Below are positions 62,441 through 64,000 of a stretch of 64,000 bases of DNA, piece after piece. Both the position numbers and the translations under genes were made by a program. The notes under the pieces were generated by a model that worked only from the letters and a program-made list of their open reading frames with translations, made no database searches and was not told the DNA's origin. Numbering within the stretch: the stretch's first letter is position 1; every line of letters begins with the position of its first letter. Source of the DNA: Linyphia triangularis. Lineage: Eukaryota; Arthropoda; Arachnida; Araneae; Linyphiidae. Location of the stretch: the NCBI GenBank assembly GCA_963978545.1, contig OZ021727.1:92507762-92571761 (forward strand), given 5' to 3'.

Positions 62441-64000
62441 TAGTCAGTGAAGGTTTTGCCTTTTATGTATACAAAAGATTAAAATATATATATATATATA
62501 TATTATTGTTGTTATTATTAGGTACTTGTCTTGTCATATTTGTTTCTATTTCCAAATCTTATATTTAAAAAAAAAATTATTGTAATGTTTTACGGCATAT
62601 AGTGTGCATACATATGCCACTGTTCGAAAGTTTTGCAATATTTAGATCCAATGAGCATATCTATTTGATTGATAACTCTCACAGCGCTTACTGTCTGAAA
62701 TATAACAATGAAGTTTTCTAAATAGATTTAGATCATTAGAACAAAAATATAAAACTGTAATACGTCTCAAATTTCTTAACTCATTTTTTCAAGGTCAGAA
62801 AAAAGGAAATAATAATTTTCTCCATTTCAAAACATTTCTAGAACGACAGAAAATGTCAGAAAAAAAAATATCTTCCAAAAGCGTTGTTTTATAATTCACG
62901 TTAATAAAAAGAAAGCAGTGTGCTGTCTTGACGAAAAATTTCAAGAGATATGATTTTATACTGTCAACCTTTACCATAAAAAAAACTACATGAAATATGT
63001 CTAAGTGCTATCCAGGAAGAATTTGTCATCCACCTCTATACACGAATTAAAAGATTAATTCGAGCTAATGGTTCACTATATGATAAAGACTAAAAGATTA
63101 GAACAATGTCTTAACACAAAATCTGAGGACTGTTTACTCGTGTTATGAATATACGTAACATTATTAAATTAACCTTTACTGTTATATCAAATTATTAAAA
63201 ATGTTTGAATGTTAGTTAGGTTGACAGAATATGACATGAAGCTATCAACACCAATTTCATCAAAGTTAATTTTCGAGGAATGGAAAAAAAAAATTCATAG
63301 CTTTACCCAACAGTTCCAAATCAGTATACAGTGTGTGTGTGTGTACATACCTGCGCAAGCATTGTATTTTGCATTGCATTTACTTGTTCATTCCTTTTTG
63401 TTGATTGTCTTTAGTCAGTCCTGTTTAGTCCTGTCCGTTCAGTCTTGCTTTTTTGCTGACTGAGCTGACTTTTTTGCTGACTTTTACATAACTGAAATAA
63501 ATCGCCTTTCGGGCTCATTTAAATATGTGGAATAGTGCCTTCGGGCTGGACCCAGGATAAACTCCATATCAAAGTCAAAGTATGACTGTCTATTGCAATT
63601 AAATCAATTTTCCATCAGCTTCATAACACTTTTCATTACTAGGGCAAAAAAAGCAGCTGTTTCTACAAGTCTTCAGCAGACCACCCATTTTATATACTCA
63701 CATGAGTAAATTGCGGTAGCAAGTAGTTTACATGGTAGTAAATGATTCAGCACCCTATAGTCAAGATCTAAACTAACTGCTCAGAGAGAGGGAGAGAGAA
63801 AGAAAGATAGAAAGGAACATTTATTTCATCCCCAGCATTACCTACACAAAGCAACAACTTATCTTCAACAATACCCTACTCAGCAGCTAGTCCGTGCTAT
63901 AGGGGCTTTAGTTCTGAAGACAATCAATTGTCTCTATTACATTGTGGTGTTAACTTTCTTCACCATCTAGGGATACCCAACTCAATGATGGTTAGAGGTG
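62441..64000. other. No gene recognised to the window end
   Basis: AT-rich sequence with a short (TA)n at about 62484-62502 and (TG)n at about 63330-63345. From about 63360 composition is more balanced (GTCAGTCCTGTTTAGTCCTG, then GCCTTTCGGGCTC and GCCTTCGGGCTGG) and a frame without stops runs from 63811 to the window edge. No domain is recognised. It could be the edge of a mobile element. Confidence 0.4.

Noticed and set aside
63811..64000. Frame open to the right edge of the window
   Set aside because: About 63 codons without a stop in balanced-composition DNA is not exceptional and no motif is recognised.

Overview
This is AT-rich metazoan nuclear DNA, very probably from an arthropod. It has no operons or ribosome binding sites. 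It is dominated by tandem satellites, microsatellites and short non-autonomous mobile elements. One real protein-coding exon can be recognised: the first coding exon of a Hox2/proboscipedia (pb) gene on the minus strand at 47896-48118. It carries the conserved GFINSQPSMAEFL block and the PEYPWMKEKKTTRK hexapeptide region, and it ends in a consensus splice donor. The window therefore lies inside a Hox cluster. A spider or other chelicerate is my best guess, from the type of tRNA-derived SINE and Helitron present and from the large repeat-filled intron. That guess is inference only.

Layout. Positions 1-47895 lie downstream of the pb splice donor and are most simply pb intron 1. I found no homeobox on either strand, so the second exon should lie beyond position 1. 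The interval holds a truncated LINE split by a SINE, two Helitrons and a third Helitron 3' end, fold-back elements, a three-copy dispersed repeat, and many tandem arrays: 116 bp (9.05-9.73 kb), about 121 bp (17.55-18.66 kb), 25 bp (24.18 kb), 44/88 bp (25.5-26.45 kb), alternating 283/286 bp (27.47-30.51 kb), about 312 bp (32.0-32.9 kb), about 279 bp (33.2-34.0 kb), a nested 270/344 bp block (35.0-37.0 kb) and about 240 bp (37.2-38.1 kb). A few GC-richer, apparently non-coding islands stand out, at 22.87-23.11, 26.94-27.46 and 36.92-37.11 kb and more weakly at 7.15-7.48 kb. Two of them contain exact PBX/EXD-HOX bipartite sites and are the best enhancer candidates.

Positions 48119 to about 49200 are the pb 5' leader and promoter side. 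The segment is GC-rich and carries a CCAAT box, two E-boxes in a repeated context and a GC hairpin. Beyond it, 49.2-64 kb is upstream intergenic or 5' regulatory DNA with a 408 bp duplication, an 8-copy 175 bp array with a duplicated trimer, fold-back and hAT-like elements, a decayed Tc1-like transposase, a TA tract and a satellite of about 150/300 bp at 59.9-62.4 kb.

Seven copies of one tRNA-derived SINE are spread over the window, five with clear target-site duplications. Nearly all other open frames are products of repeats, not genes.
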